This document shows, in pieces, positions 21,901 to 33,467 of a DNA stretch of 44,174 bases. This stretch comes from Brevipalpus yothersi. Taxonomy: Eukaryota; Arthropoda; Arachnida; Trombidiformes; Tenuipalpidae. Position numbers and translations under genes: made by a program. The DNA lies in assembly GCA_003956705.1 (NCBI GenBank), contig QZCP01000812.1:28809-72982 (forward strand), given 5' to 3'. Numbering within the stretch: position 1 is the stretch's first letter; each line of letters starts with the position of its first letter. The notes beneath the pieces are model-generated. The model ran no database searches and was not told where the DNA came from. It saw only the letters and a list, made by a program, of their open reading frames with translations.

Positions 21901-24900
21901 AGCGGACGGGTTCATCGTGAAGATGACATGAAGATTCTTCATTACTTGCTGAGTGAACCAACGGTAGAGTTCTTCGTTAGAATCAAGCATGAGACCTTCT
22001 CGCTGAGATGCTTCTTTGCATTGAGTCATGAGAGTAGTGTATTCATCGCCCTCGAAAAGACCAGGAACTTCACCGTTGGCAAGCAGAGTATTCATTCGTT
22101 CAAGGAAACTTGAATCTAAAACATTAGACTCATCAAGAATGAAAGCTATTTTCTCATCTTTACAGCCAGTTCTTCTTAAAACAGATCTCAAATCTTCATC
22201 AAAATCGTTTGCAGTGTACTTATTGTGGACTTTGATCTGGAATATGCTCAATCCATTCATCCAAGCAACAAACCGAGATAGTGTTGTCTTACCAGCACCA
22301 CTCACACCAATTAAAAGAACATGTCCCTGAGGCTGGCGGAATATTCTATCAATTCTTAGAACGTGGTCTAGCACTTCATTGAATAGAACAAGAGAAACCT
22401 CAAGCTCTTCTTCGTAGAATACTTTGAGTCTTGCCTTGACGAACTCACGGAGCTCTTCACGATCAACAGAAATATAGTCTTTTGAGGTCCAATTAGAGAA
22501 AAGAATAGGCCTATCCAAAGCTTGGCGGCGATCAACATTAGGAAAGTGTTTCAGAGCAACCGTATCAACGTTCTCATCAGTCCAAATTCGCTCATCATCG
22601 GCAACTAATCGATCTTGGAATAGCCTCAGAGCTTCATGGCCCCATAGTCTGACTAATCCTTCAACTGTCAGTGTTTCTAATGGTCTTATAGCTTCATAGA
22701 TTCCTCTTACCCATCTTGTAAGCTCTCGAGGAGAATAGACATAGTGAGGCTGCATGTCCTGAGTGAATCTTTCTTGAGAGAGGAGGTAGAACTCAACCAT
22801 AGCGGAAGTGAGAGGATCGGCATAGGCTCGAAGAGATGGTATAATGCGAAGCATTGCACGATTGAAAGTGCCATAAATTTGTTTGAGAGATGTTTCTCCT
22901 GGATAATCAACATATACAACAGGAACATGACGAAGGAATCGATGTGATAAAGGTTTACGACCAGGATCGGTTGGTGGATTACAAGCTCCAACGAATTGAA
23001 TTCTTTCTAGGCGGATCCATGCTTGGTCAGATGTTCGATAGAAACCACCATGTCCAACTAACTGGCGAAGGAAGGATATCACACGTTGAGTTCCATATTT
23101 ATCCATATCTGGCAGATTGATCTCATCACAGAAGAGGACAAGCCATTTTCCCAATTGAACTGGAGATAGGATGATTCCATTTGGAGTTTTACGATACTCG
23201 CAATAATGGTCAAAAGTTTTAAGTAAAAGTTCTGGTGAAGTGGCACTTGAGAAATTCAAGCCAACAACTTCCATGTCAGGTAAGGAGCGAAGGGCACTGA
23301 ACAATGTCATTGTTTTACCAGATCCTGGAGGACCACAAAGAACGATGGGATTGTGTTCAGCAAGCCATGTTTTGAGTAAAGATTCATGTCGAACAGTATC
23401 CAATGTAGGTACAACAACATCGGGTGCTGCAACTCGGTGGGTTTCAACCTCAATTTGAGGAACACGGTTCTGCCATGGAGCCCATTCACCGTTGATCAGA
23501 ACTTCATAATCGATTATTGGAAGAGAGGCAGTGTTTGGTGGGAGTGCAATCGTGGTAACATTACGGATGAAGTCACCAAGATCAGATCTTGCTTTGAGCT
23601 TGGCATCACCAGTGAAAGACCAAAGTATAGAGTAGACTAGTGACTTGGATATGAAATTCTCAAACTGTTCGGGAGGCATAGGGAAGTCGGAATGGCTGTG
23701 ATTGTAAGTCAGTACATTTCTGACAACCTCGTTTAACATTGAGAATAGGGAATTGAGAGCTCGTAAACGGGTGAAGTCCATGATGTGCTCAAGGGTTGCA
23801 CTGTATTCGAGAGCGCGGATCACAAGGCCGTCCGAAGTGAAGTAAGGTCTGAGGATATTGACAGCATCTCGTTGTACTTGCATATTGGGAGATAGTATAT
23901 CTGAGGCAGCAAGATCAGAGGAGGTTTCACCTCTTTTCTTTTTGCTACCGTACATTGGAATTTCTTCGTCACTCTCCTCCAGAGGAACATTGTTGAGCTT
24001 CAGGAAAAAGTTCTCACAGATCATTTCTATTGTGAGAACATCTTCACTGAACCAAATCATACCACAACGAGATACAGTGGCGAGAGTTGCATATTTAAGA
24101 TCTTGTACTTCGAACATAATGCGAACATTCGGTGGTAAGCTTAGACGTTCGCCATTTGGAAGGGTCAAGAGTTTGTTGTCATCAAGTACACTGTTGAGAT
24201 TCTCAACCCACTCTGGGTCTACATCTCCATCAAATATGATCCATTGACGCTTACTAATTTCTCCACGGATATTGTCGATGATCTTTCGCAAAATGTGTGT
24301 GAAGAGCCCATCGGTCCATTCTCTGGTATTGGGATCCAACGTTCCATACAGAGCTTCTTTTGATATTGCTTTAGGATCGATGACATGAGCAACCCCTTCG
24401 ATTCCATCATAGCGCTCAAGAGCTTTGAGTAAAACTTTCCAAGCAGTTGATTTACCACTTCCACTCGGACCAACCATCATGAGGCCATGGTTGAGATTGG
24501 CAATTTGATAGAGTTGAAGAACCTTATCCATCCAGACTTTCTCGCTCTCTGGTGCATTTTGATCATTACCACAGACCAGGAACATTTCACTACAAACGAT
24601 AGCAATCTGTTCTTTGAGTTTTTCCATTTCAGCATGAGTATAGGCAACACCAGGGAATACGTCAGATAGAAGTGAGAACAAGAGGGGAATGTCTTCAGCG
24701 ACCAGCTTAGGAACCATTGTCTCACAAACACTTTGAATGAGAATCTCTTGTTCGTTGAGCTGCTCAGCGATACTAGCTTCATCAGCCCAGTGATCATCTC
24801 CACGAACTTTCATCTCCTCCTTAATTTTGGCGATACGATTTCTTTTGATATTACCCGCACTAACAAGTACATTTTTCAATGCACGAAGACCAAAGTCGTA

Positions 24901-27900
24901 GTGAGATTGATTCGAGAGCTGTTCATCACATAGTTTGAAGAATGGAACGATTTTGTTGGCAAGTTTTTCTGCTGTTCGAAAACCTTGAGAGAAAAGCATA
25001 ACCTCAGCAATGAGTTGGCGATCGGGTTTGTTCATCGCCAATGATCTAAAAAGTTTTTTGAGATTATCAGGTAGATTTGAACGGCCGGCATATCCAGGAT
25101 TCATGGTGATGAAGATTGCCATATCAGGCACTAGACGAACCTGCTTTCCAAGAAGTTCAACAGTCAAGTTGGGCTTCTCTTGGTTCTGAGCACCTTTGAG
25201 AGTCTCTTGGATCATTTGAATTTGTTGAGACACTGCAGACAACATCCTCTCTTCCAGACGATTGAACTCATCGAAACAGCCCCATGCTCCAACTTGACAT
25301 AGACCTACGAATATTCTACCCATAGCTTGGAAATCAAAAGTTTCATCACAATTAAAAACAAGAACGAAGCGTCCTAGTTGATGTCCTAAGGCTTTCACTG
25401 ACTCTGTTTTACCTGTACCAGCAGGACCGAAAGGTGAACCACCTAGACGAGACTCGAGAGCCTGTGTCATAGTTAAATAGCACCGATCAGTTAAAGGAGT
25501 TTGGACAAGTTTATCTTGCACTCCTAGATACTCGAAACCATAATTGAACTTAGCGTTGGCCATTACAATGGATAGCTGCTTTAAAACACTTGGACGCCGA
25601 GGATCGAAGTAGAATCTCATCTGATTGAGCCAGAGGAAAGATTTGGGTGACGTAACTTTGTTTTTAATCAAGGATCTTGTGACATCTCTTTTGTGAACGA
25701 ACTCAGTGACCAAATGCTCAAGCTTCTTGCGTCTCAATGGCGGTTGTTCATGTAGAACAGAGTCGGCGAGGACACGAAGAGTTGATTCGACAGATTTGAG
25801 AACATCTTCTAGTGGTTTTAGATTGTTAGACCCGTCATTGCTCATTTGATTTAGAGCATTCTCAACTGACTCAGACCAGCCTATTTGAGCAGCCAACTCG
25901 ATTATTTGAGACTGATATTTATCGAGCCAAGCCATGTAATCAGAAGGCTTGATTTCTCCTGTCTTGAAAGGAACAATATCTATCACAGCTTGCGCTAATA
26001 GCTTAGCAAGAGTGACTCGCATCTCTTGCTCGACTAACATGAGCCATTCATTGATCTTTGGGTGGTCTTTTATCGAGACAGGCGTTGAGAAGATAACTTC
26101 CTCCCCCTCTTTTGAGCTCAAACCTAGAACTTGAGTAGATTCTTCATCTAAAATTATAGATGAAACACCAGCGAACATTTTTCGGAAATGCTTCTGTAGT
26201 CGTGGAATGTTTTTGCTGTTACCAATTATCTCAAGTAGGTCTTCATCACCAACAAAATAGAATCTTGGAAAAGAGGATCTTTCTCTCTCAAGATATTCAC
26301 CGAGAGCTTTTTGAATTTTGGCTAGTAGATCTGCTAATCTTTCGAGCGACTTTTGTACACCGGGTATATTGAGGACATCCATGACTAAAGGACTTTTAGT
26401 TACTTTTTTCATGAGATTCAGAAACTCAGTACTGATTGATTGAAATCTCTGAGTTTCTACTGGAAGTAGAGCATGAATGTCAGAGCTGCCATTGAATATG
26501 CCTTCGAGATAGACCCATCGGCGTTGAACATCAATCCAAACATCAAACAATGCATTGATACGATTGAGTTTTTCCTCCCAAGCAAGAGCATCCTCCTCGA
26601 ACTCTTTGTAATAAGGCGAAAGCTTCATTGCAGTGATGGAATTGATATGTTCTTTCACTTTGTTGAACAGGTCGTCCCAGCCTTTGATGAGGCGGCATTT
26701 GTTTTGATAATTAACAAGATCAAGTTCATAGTTTTGCCATGATTCTCTGACTTGTTTTAAGAATTCTTCCAATGCAAGTTCACCTTGAGCAACTAATATG
26801 ACATCTCGAACAATAGATTCATTTTTCTGGAGATCTGCATCCCAAACTTGACCGAGAGTGAGCTCATTTAACACCCAACGGACTCTCAATTGTTTTGTCA
26901 ATTGTTTCCAGTGACGCTCTTTGAGAGCATCAGATTTCAGCTCAATAATAACCATGTTAACTTTGGTGTAAGATTGAATAAGACGTTTAACGAAATCATA
27001 GGAAGCGTATTGACGGAATCGGGCAGGAATGTCCTTCAGTTGATTCATGAGGGAATCAAGATTTTGACGAAGCTTGCGAGGTTGAACAGATAACCATGGG
27101 AGTTCTTTAAGTTGATCGATTTGAGACCATATTTTGGACAACTCAGACCACACAGCTTTGAGATCTTGTAACTCCTCGAGAGCTACATCTAGCTTCTCAT
27201 CTGTTGCTGAGATAGGAGCAGCTCCAGGCTCAAGCAGCTCGAGAGCTTCTTTAGCCTTTAGCACATTATCGCGGTCTTCTCGGAGGCGAGTAAATTTGGC
27301 TTCGAAAGTTTGAAGACGAGTATTGGCCTCATTGGGAGGTAGTGATCCTTCCACAGGTTTCCCTTTCTCCCATTCATCGAGAAAATCAGCCGTTCTTGTC
27401 TCGACAAACTTATCTTCAGCAACGATTTTTACTTGAAGGCTGGCTACTTGCTGCTGGATGGCTGTATCTTTACGCTTCATTATCTCATTGAAAGCAGACC
27501 ATTCACCCTCGATATTATCAACGTGAAGCCAATTGGAGGGAAATTGAAACCTTTGCCTTTCTAGAACTCGCTGACCTTCCTTATAGACTTCGACTTGCTT
27601 TTCCCATTGTCTGATTTTCGTCTTTAATGACTGCACATATGTGATGAAAGTCACCGCTTCTTTGGTATTTGCAGTGTCAATAGATTGTTGTTCAAGCTCA
27701 GATCGTGATTTCGAAATGAGCGTATGCATATTGCTCATTTCGTTTCCTAGTAGAGTACCAAATCTACTGAGCACTTCCTTGTGCCATGAGTCATACTTAA
27801 GAGTAACTTTAGATTGTACTTTGGCGTAATCAATAATAATTGGACCTATTTCGGTTCGGGTATCTGAAGTATCAAAAACTGAGCGGGATTTCTTAATTTC

Positions 27901-30900
27901 GATGAGAGTGTTGATCCATTTGGATATATCATCTCCAAGCTGGTTGTACAACATATCTGGCTGCAAATCCCATAACGATTGATAGCGTAACCACTGATCA
28001 ACATACACCTTCATCTGTTGAATCTTCCCTTCAATCGCTCGGTATGCTGCCTCAATCACAGAATGTCCCTCGGCCATTCTTTTCAAAAGCATCCGATATT
28101 GGGGAACAGATGACCGTTCAAGACCAACCTGATAACGAGTGCTCTCGATACGATTGAGAAGTAGAATCACATTTTGCCAGGCGAAAAGTTGCTGGAGTAG
28201 ATTAAAACGTCCCTCTTCAATACTTGGACTGATGTACATCACTTGATTTGTGATGCGGAATTCATGGAATAGCTGTTGGATTTTCGGCTCTCCTCCGGAC
28301 TTGCAAACCGGTGAAGCCGGTGCATCAGTGTCTGGTATAACATCCATATCGTCCTTCTTTTCACCCTCAAGGGCTAGTGTCCATGCTTTTATACCGGACA
28401 GGAGACGATTGGCAAGTCGCTTCTCAACCTCCTCATCCAGTTTATTAACCCATTGTTGTAGATTAGAGTATCGAGATAAGCACAAATTATCGACATGTTT
28501 CTGGATACGTGATAAGATTTCAGCAAAAACAGTTGAACTATAGGCACAAGTTTCAAGGCTTTTCACCTCGATTTCGATGCGTTCATTGATGATAAGTAAT
28601 TCATCAACTTTTTCTTGAAAGTTTTGCACAAATTCTGCCAATCTTTTAACATACATGTCTATCTTGTATGATTCCCAAAGTAAACTAACACCTTCACACA
28701 GAATATTTTGCACTTCTTTCTTCATACTTGCAACAAGAAGAGTAATTGAAGGTTTTTCCTCAACTCTTTCACAGGCTCTTTCGTAAGATTTCACCGACTG
28801 CACCAAGGATATTGCAAATGGATACATGTTATTTACTTGAAGTGCTTTGTTACTAATGGCGATCGGCACACGGAAACCAAGGCTCTTTAGATTGCGAACT
28901 TCTTTGGCTAACGTTATGATATCTGGTGTAAAGTTCACACGCAGTCTTAGTATACTACCCTTACCAAATCTTGAACGAGTGCTCTCAATATTGAATATGC
29001 GACCACTAACACAAGCTTGACGTTGTTGCACATTTCGAGACCATTCATCAAATATTGCTTGGGTGTTCAATTTCATGCGGAAGCTATCAGCATCTGTTTT
29101 CAATTTTTGTCCTTCCACATGATTTTCCCAACCTCTACCCAGAACATCTTCTACTCGCTGCATGTATACAGATAGCTGACGTTCAATTTGCTTTGCCCAG
29201 ATAATACTTCCAGCAACCGGAGGAAGATCTCGAACTTTGGACATTTTACAGGCTTTACTCTGAGCATATTGGACCTTGAATTTTTCATGAAGTGCTCCAA
29301 TATCATCTTTAACCCGTTGAATCAATTGAGTTTGATACTCACGAATTGCTCCTCTGATGTGAGGACGGAAGAAGAGTGCGTTGAAGCGTGAGAATATACG
29401 GAACATTTCGTTCGCGTTCTTCGCTGTCCCAAGTTGATCACGAAGCTTGGCTGTTATACGAGCTTCTACACGATCAATCCGTTCTTCATACCGTTTTATT
29501 GCTACTTCCCATGAGTCATTACCTTCCTTTGTGATATCTAAGGGATCTATCTCTTTTACCAGCTCATAGGCTAGATTCACTTCCTCGATAGCACTGAGAT
29601 CGGCAGTATCTTCTGCTGATAAACCATTGTCATGATTAGTAGCAATAGAGACGGGACGAAGCACTCGAGCTATAACGCTTCTCAGCTGTTCGTGCTGTTT
29701 TCGAAAATTTCGCGTCTCATTAACTCTTGTCTGAAGTTTCTTGTGCGCTAGCTCCCATCGATGAGACTTGGTGTTTTCATTACGCCTACGTTTCATCAAG
29801 TCTCGTAGTGTACACACTAGCTTATCAAATTCATCATCCCATGTGGCAAACACTTCGTTGCACGAGTTCACTAGTCTTTCGAATTCATCGAATGGAATAT
29901 TCATCATTCGTCGGATGCTTAGAACTTTGAGGAGCTGAGTGCCGAGATCTCTAGAGATTGCTTCGATCAGGTAGTAACCTTTGATGATTGGGTACTTGGT
30001 GTTACGAATTTTTTTCATGTGAGCGAAGATCACTTGTATTGCATTTCGTATTCTATCGAGTTCAGTAGCTGAAAGCAGTTCATTGAGTGGAAAGTCTTTC
30101 ATCAGAGGATTGTAATCGTTAACTGTTGCTAAAACTTCCTTCAAACGTGTGTCAGCATCAAAACTAACTGTAGCATGAAATCTTTTCCCTTTTTTCAATA
30201 TATCGAGAGTGATTGCAACTTCCGGAGCTTCACGTTTCTCTTGAATACGAAGTAATGCTCTTTCCAAATTAAGCCAAAAGCTTATCTCTTGTAAAGCGGT
30301 ACCATTGGACGGATCACGTTCTTTTTCTAATTTGGTCACTTTTTGAATTTCACGAATCCAACGATTCACACCGTTCTGGAGAGCATTCAAAAACACTGAG
30401 TCTTCAATTTTATCAAGAAAATCGTTCACTGTAGCTTTTCGACCTTCTTGAGAACACTTGTCAACGACTTGTTGAACATATGGATGAATTGTCAATGTAA
30501 TTTCGGGGATGTCAATATTTTGTTGAAGATGGAGAAGACCCATTTCAACTTCAGTGATCTTCTTCTCCAAAGCAGGTGCCATCTTATCTCCATCTCTGTG
30601 AGCGTGGAAAAAAACTCGGTCAGATATGTTGTAACAAACTCTATGCGATGATAGAATCAAATTATTGTCTTACCTTTCGGCCCTCCTTGTTTCTCTAACA
30701 TATGCTTTGAAAAATGGTGCTATAGCTGTGCTTATGTAAGAATGGAGTGTTTCATATGGATTTGCATCTCGAAGCTTGATTATATCCAGTTGACTATGAA
30801 TACTTTTATCAGCTTCCAGATAGGAGGAAATCTTTATCAAAAGTACCCGGTTAATTTTCATGTTACTGAACACAACTTCATCAGAAATTGTATAGGCCAC

Positions 30901-31293
30901 AGTCTCATCACTATGACCTCCATTATCACTAACTTCTTCATCTTCTGCAATAATAACAATCACCAAAAGGTAGCAAAAATTTAAATATGAGTCACACAAT
31001 TCAATATATAAGTAGCCACACTCACCTTTGGCTGATATTCTTTGCACCAGAAGTGATTTATTTTGTGGATCTGTGATAAATTTTCTTAACCTCTCTTGAT
31101 TTTGTATATCATTTAGAATATATTCTAATGATGATTGTACAAACCAATCACCTTCCAGTATTGGTGATACAACTTTCTTAATAAAATTGACTAGGGCTCC
31201 TACCTCAACTGCAGACACTTGTACCACAGTTTGATCATTAGCAGATGATAATGAATCACCGCCAGTGATCGGATCTAAACTGTCGCCCATCAT
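15983..31293 (-). CDS. Dhc64C: Cytoplasmic dynein 1 heavy chain
   Basis: Minus-end-directed microtubule motor. Minus-strand exons: 31293-31026, 30944-30674, 30595-21322, 21257-21170, then one of 20980-20785 or 20645-20450, then 20317-18802, 18744-16801, 16725-16551, 16459-16363, 16254-16221 and 16117-15983. They join in frame to 13998 nt, 4665 residues (human DYNC1H1 4646). N-terminal tail with YETLHSYIS near residue 160; four P-loops GPAGTGKT (1903), GPSGSGKS (2222), GPPGSGKT (2601) and GVSGAGKT (2943); stalk and microtubule-binding domain about 3190-3500; AAA5-AAA6 and a C-terminal domain ending FYERGVAFISSSLG. All four nucleotide sites look intact. Closeness to the vertebrate cytoplasmic sequence and the conserved tail exclude axonemal and IFT dyneins. 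One 9274-nt exon carries two thirds of the protein. The start is MMGDSL; fly Dhc64C begins similarly. Confidence 0.97.
20450..20645 (-). other. Alternative dynein exon 5b (microtubule-binding-domain variant)
   Basis: 196-nt exon with acceptor TTTTCTAG and donor gtaaga, entered in phase 1 and left in phase 2. It encodes 64 whole codons beginning VRAIKRQHLVEVR and ending FDAEQI. It is the same length and phase as the copy at 20785-20980, and 43 of 64 residues are identical (67%). It differs in the H1-H2 loop (NEAVLDW) and the H3 region (FIPTICNF). The following exon completes the split Ser codon. Confidence 0.9.
20785..20980 (-). other. Alternative dynein exon 5a (microtubule-binding-domain variant)
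   Basis: 196-nt exon with acceptor TACCTTAG and donor gtaagc, in the same phases as exon 5b. It encodes VQSIKKQNLVEVK through FQTDNI. The loop GESTTDW is identical to vertebrate cytoplasmic dynein, whereas exon 5b is closer to vertebrates around FIPTI. It is separated from 5b by a 139-nt intron and from exon 4 by 189 nt. Confidence 0.9.
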
Positions 31294-32231
31294 AATGTGG
31301 TGGTGATGATAATATTGATGTTCAAATTGATCATCTACTATCTTCCATCAACATTATGGTATCCACCGAAATCATTACACTCACAAATGGATCAATAGAT
31401 AGAAAAAGTTTTATCAATCATCAACTAAACACCTATATACACACATAAAAATTCAAAATATAAACTCTTCTCTTTTCAATTATCTTTACTTTACTTGCAC
31501 AAGAGAAGAAAAAAAGATGATCAAAAAAGCTGAGCTTTTTCTGCCGCAAAAAGGTTTACCTTTGATAAACACTCCCATTTTTTTCACCTGGTGTCAAGAG
31601 GATGAACTTATTGAGTTAGCAATTTTTGTTTATAATTTTTTGAATCGAAAATATTTTTTTTTGATGTCAAAAATTTTGGTATTGATTTAATCAATTTGAT
31701 TGACATTGTCGATATGTTGAATTATTAGAGTTTTGATTTGATATATTTTTGAATAGGATCCATTAATATTCAAATGTTGTGTGTAATTGGTGCTGTGATT
31801 ATTGTGTCCCTATTCATTGTGAAACGGCTTCGTGCAGATTGATCGGTGAGATTGCTTTATATCGATTGGAAAGTTGAAGGTAAGAAATGTGTGTGCTGGT
31901 GTATGTATGTGTTTGTGTTTGTGTGATGATTTTTTGATGGTTTATGGAGATGGGAATTCGGGCACAATAGTTGATTGTTATAAATGAGCTAATGAATCAA
32001 CTGTTTAACTCTTTTCCCAATAATAATGTAAGAAGCTTACGAGATGAGATCATGTGTCTTATTTGTAGAGCTTCGCTAGCCTTTCGGATGAGCGCAGAGC
32101 TTTTCAGTTATACTCTGTGTACAGATACGAGGTTTACAAACTTTTTATTCATTTTTTCACTTTTTCTTTCCAGATTTTTTTCCTCCCAAACATCACATTT
32201 TTCATAATAGTTCGAATAATTATCGGATTAA
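31294..32231. other. Divergent promoter region between dynein heavy chain and SF3B5
   Basis: 938 bp separating two housekeeping genes on opposite strands. It contains AT-rich sequence, a GT-rich stretch at 31888-31925 and possible untranslated leader with splice-like GTAAG motifs (31881). No TATA box stands out and no other gene is seen. Confidence 0.5.
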
Positions 32232-32489
32232 ATGGCTGAAAGATACAATATTCATTCGCAACTTGAGCATCTACAAAGCAAATATGTCGGTACTGGACAT
32301 GCAGACTTCACCAAGTATGAATGGCTGGTCAACCAACATCGTGATACTTTTGCCTCGTATCTTGGTCATTTTGATATGATTAATCTTTTTTCGATCGCCG
32401 AGAATGAAAGTAAAGCACGAGTTAGGTTCAACCTACTCGAAAAAATCATGCAGCCTTGTGGTCCTCCCCCTGAAAAACCTGAGGATTGA
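32232..32489 (+). CDS. Sf3b5: Splicing factor 3B subunit 5 (SF3b10)
   Basis: A small core subunit of the U2 snRNP SF3b complex, which recognises the intron branch site; nuclear. A single exon encodes 85 residues, almost exactly the family length (human 86). The sequence is strongly conserved throughout: RYNIHSQLEHLQSKYVGTGH at the N-terminus, WLVNQHRDTF, the invariant block AENESKARVRFN and the C-terminal CGPPPEKPED. The ATG at 32232 corresponds to the family start. It is transcribed divergently from the dynein gene. Any 5' leader intron cannot be fixed from sequence. Confidence 0.97.
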   Translation: MAERYNIHSQLEHLQSKYVGTGHADFTKYEWLVNQHRDTFASYLGHFDMINLFSIAENESKARVRFNLLEKIMQPCGPPPEKPED

Positions 32490-33467
32490 TCTCACTCTTA
32501 TAAATGATTATGTATATTGCTCAATATCGCTAAACGTATAAAAAACTTTCTTAAAAAATATGCATTGTTTTGTATTGTATTCTCAATGGGCAAAAATATT
32601 CCGCGCCTTCATCACGCATACCCTCTCATCCTTATTAGAGAGAAACACTTGTCGAGTCATACCTGTATGCTTGTTTGTTTTTGCCTCTTTCTTCAATTGA
32701 TTGAAATCTAGAACTTAAGTGAGCTCTGACATAGTTTGATTATTTTTCAGCTCAAATGATGATCAAGTTGGTTATTGATGGATTATGCGTTCTCTTTCAG
32801 ACGATAGCTTTCCAGCATCTCCTGTTGATAGTAAGTGATCCAGATCGGCATATCGTCTGGAGAGGTATGTATGTATGTATGTGTGTGTGGGTATGTTGAT
32901 GTGATTGACAAAAAAAAGTGACACACAAAAAAAAATAAAAATCGAATTCAAGTGGTGGTAGAAAGTTATTTTTGCCCATTCATTCACGGTCAAGGTAGCT
33001 AGTTGCAAAAGTAAACTAGTTTGACGCCCCTATGAAAATGTGAACCTCTTTTCTACCGGAAACACTCGATATCACTTTGAGGTCAATGAGAGGTGGAATA
33101 TCGATGATCATGATCAAGTTTACCCAAGAGAGGCTGAATAACTAGCCCCAAGTAGGGGATCCAGTTTTTTTCTTCTCAAATCGGACTCAAATGCTACGGG
33201 CCAGCATCGGTCAAACGAGAATTTTGAAAAGAGAGAAAAAGAAAGAGAGCGGGAGAGAGAGAGGGGCTGATGGTGATGATGATGACGATTAATCCAGTAA
33301 GAGGAAGATGGGCGAAGGAGAAGTGAAGCAAACTTGCAGACTTCTAACAACCGTGATTATCCGTTATCCGATCATCATCAATGCAATCGGACTCCAATAG
33401 TCATTTTTATTTGTGTATGGTGATCGTCAGATAGATTCGTTTGAGTCAATCAACTTTCATCCTTAAT
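32490..33467. other. Intergenic region with simple repeats
   Basis: 978 bp between SF3B5 and the LRR gene. It contains a GTAT/GT repeat (32865-32890), a GA-rich run (33221-33265) followed by TGATGATGATGA, and an exon-like ATG stretch at 32786-32831 ending in gtaagt for which I find no partner exon. Confidence 0.5.

Noticed and set aside
22028..30651. Many ORFs on the strand opposite the dynein exon, and in other frames of it
   Set aside because: They are shadows of the highly conserved dynein coding frame.
32786..32831. Exon-like stretch starting MRSLSDDSFPASPVD and ending at a perfect gtaagt donor
   Set aside because: No downstream acceptor and frame could be found before the LRR gene, whose own signal-peptide ATG at 33468 is sufficient. 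It might be an untranslated or alternative first exon, but this cannot be supported.
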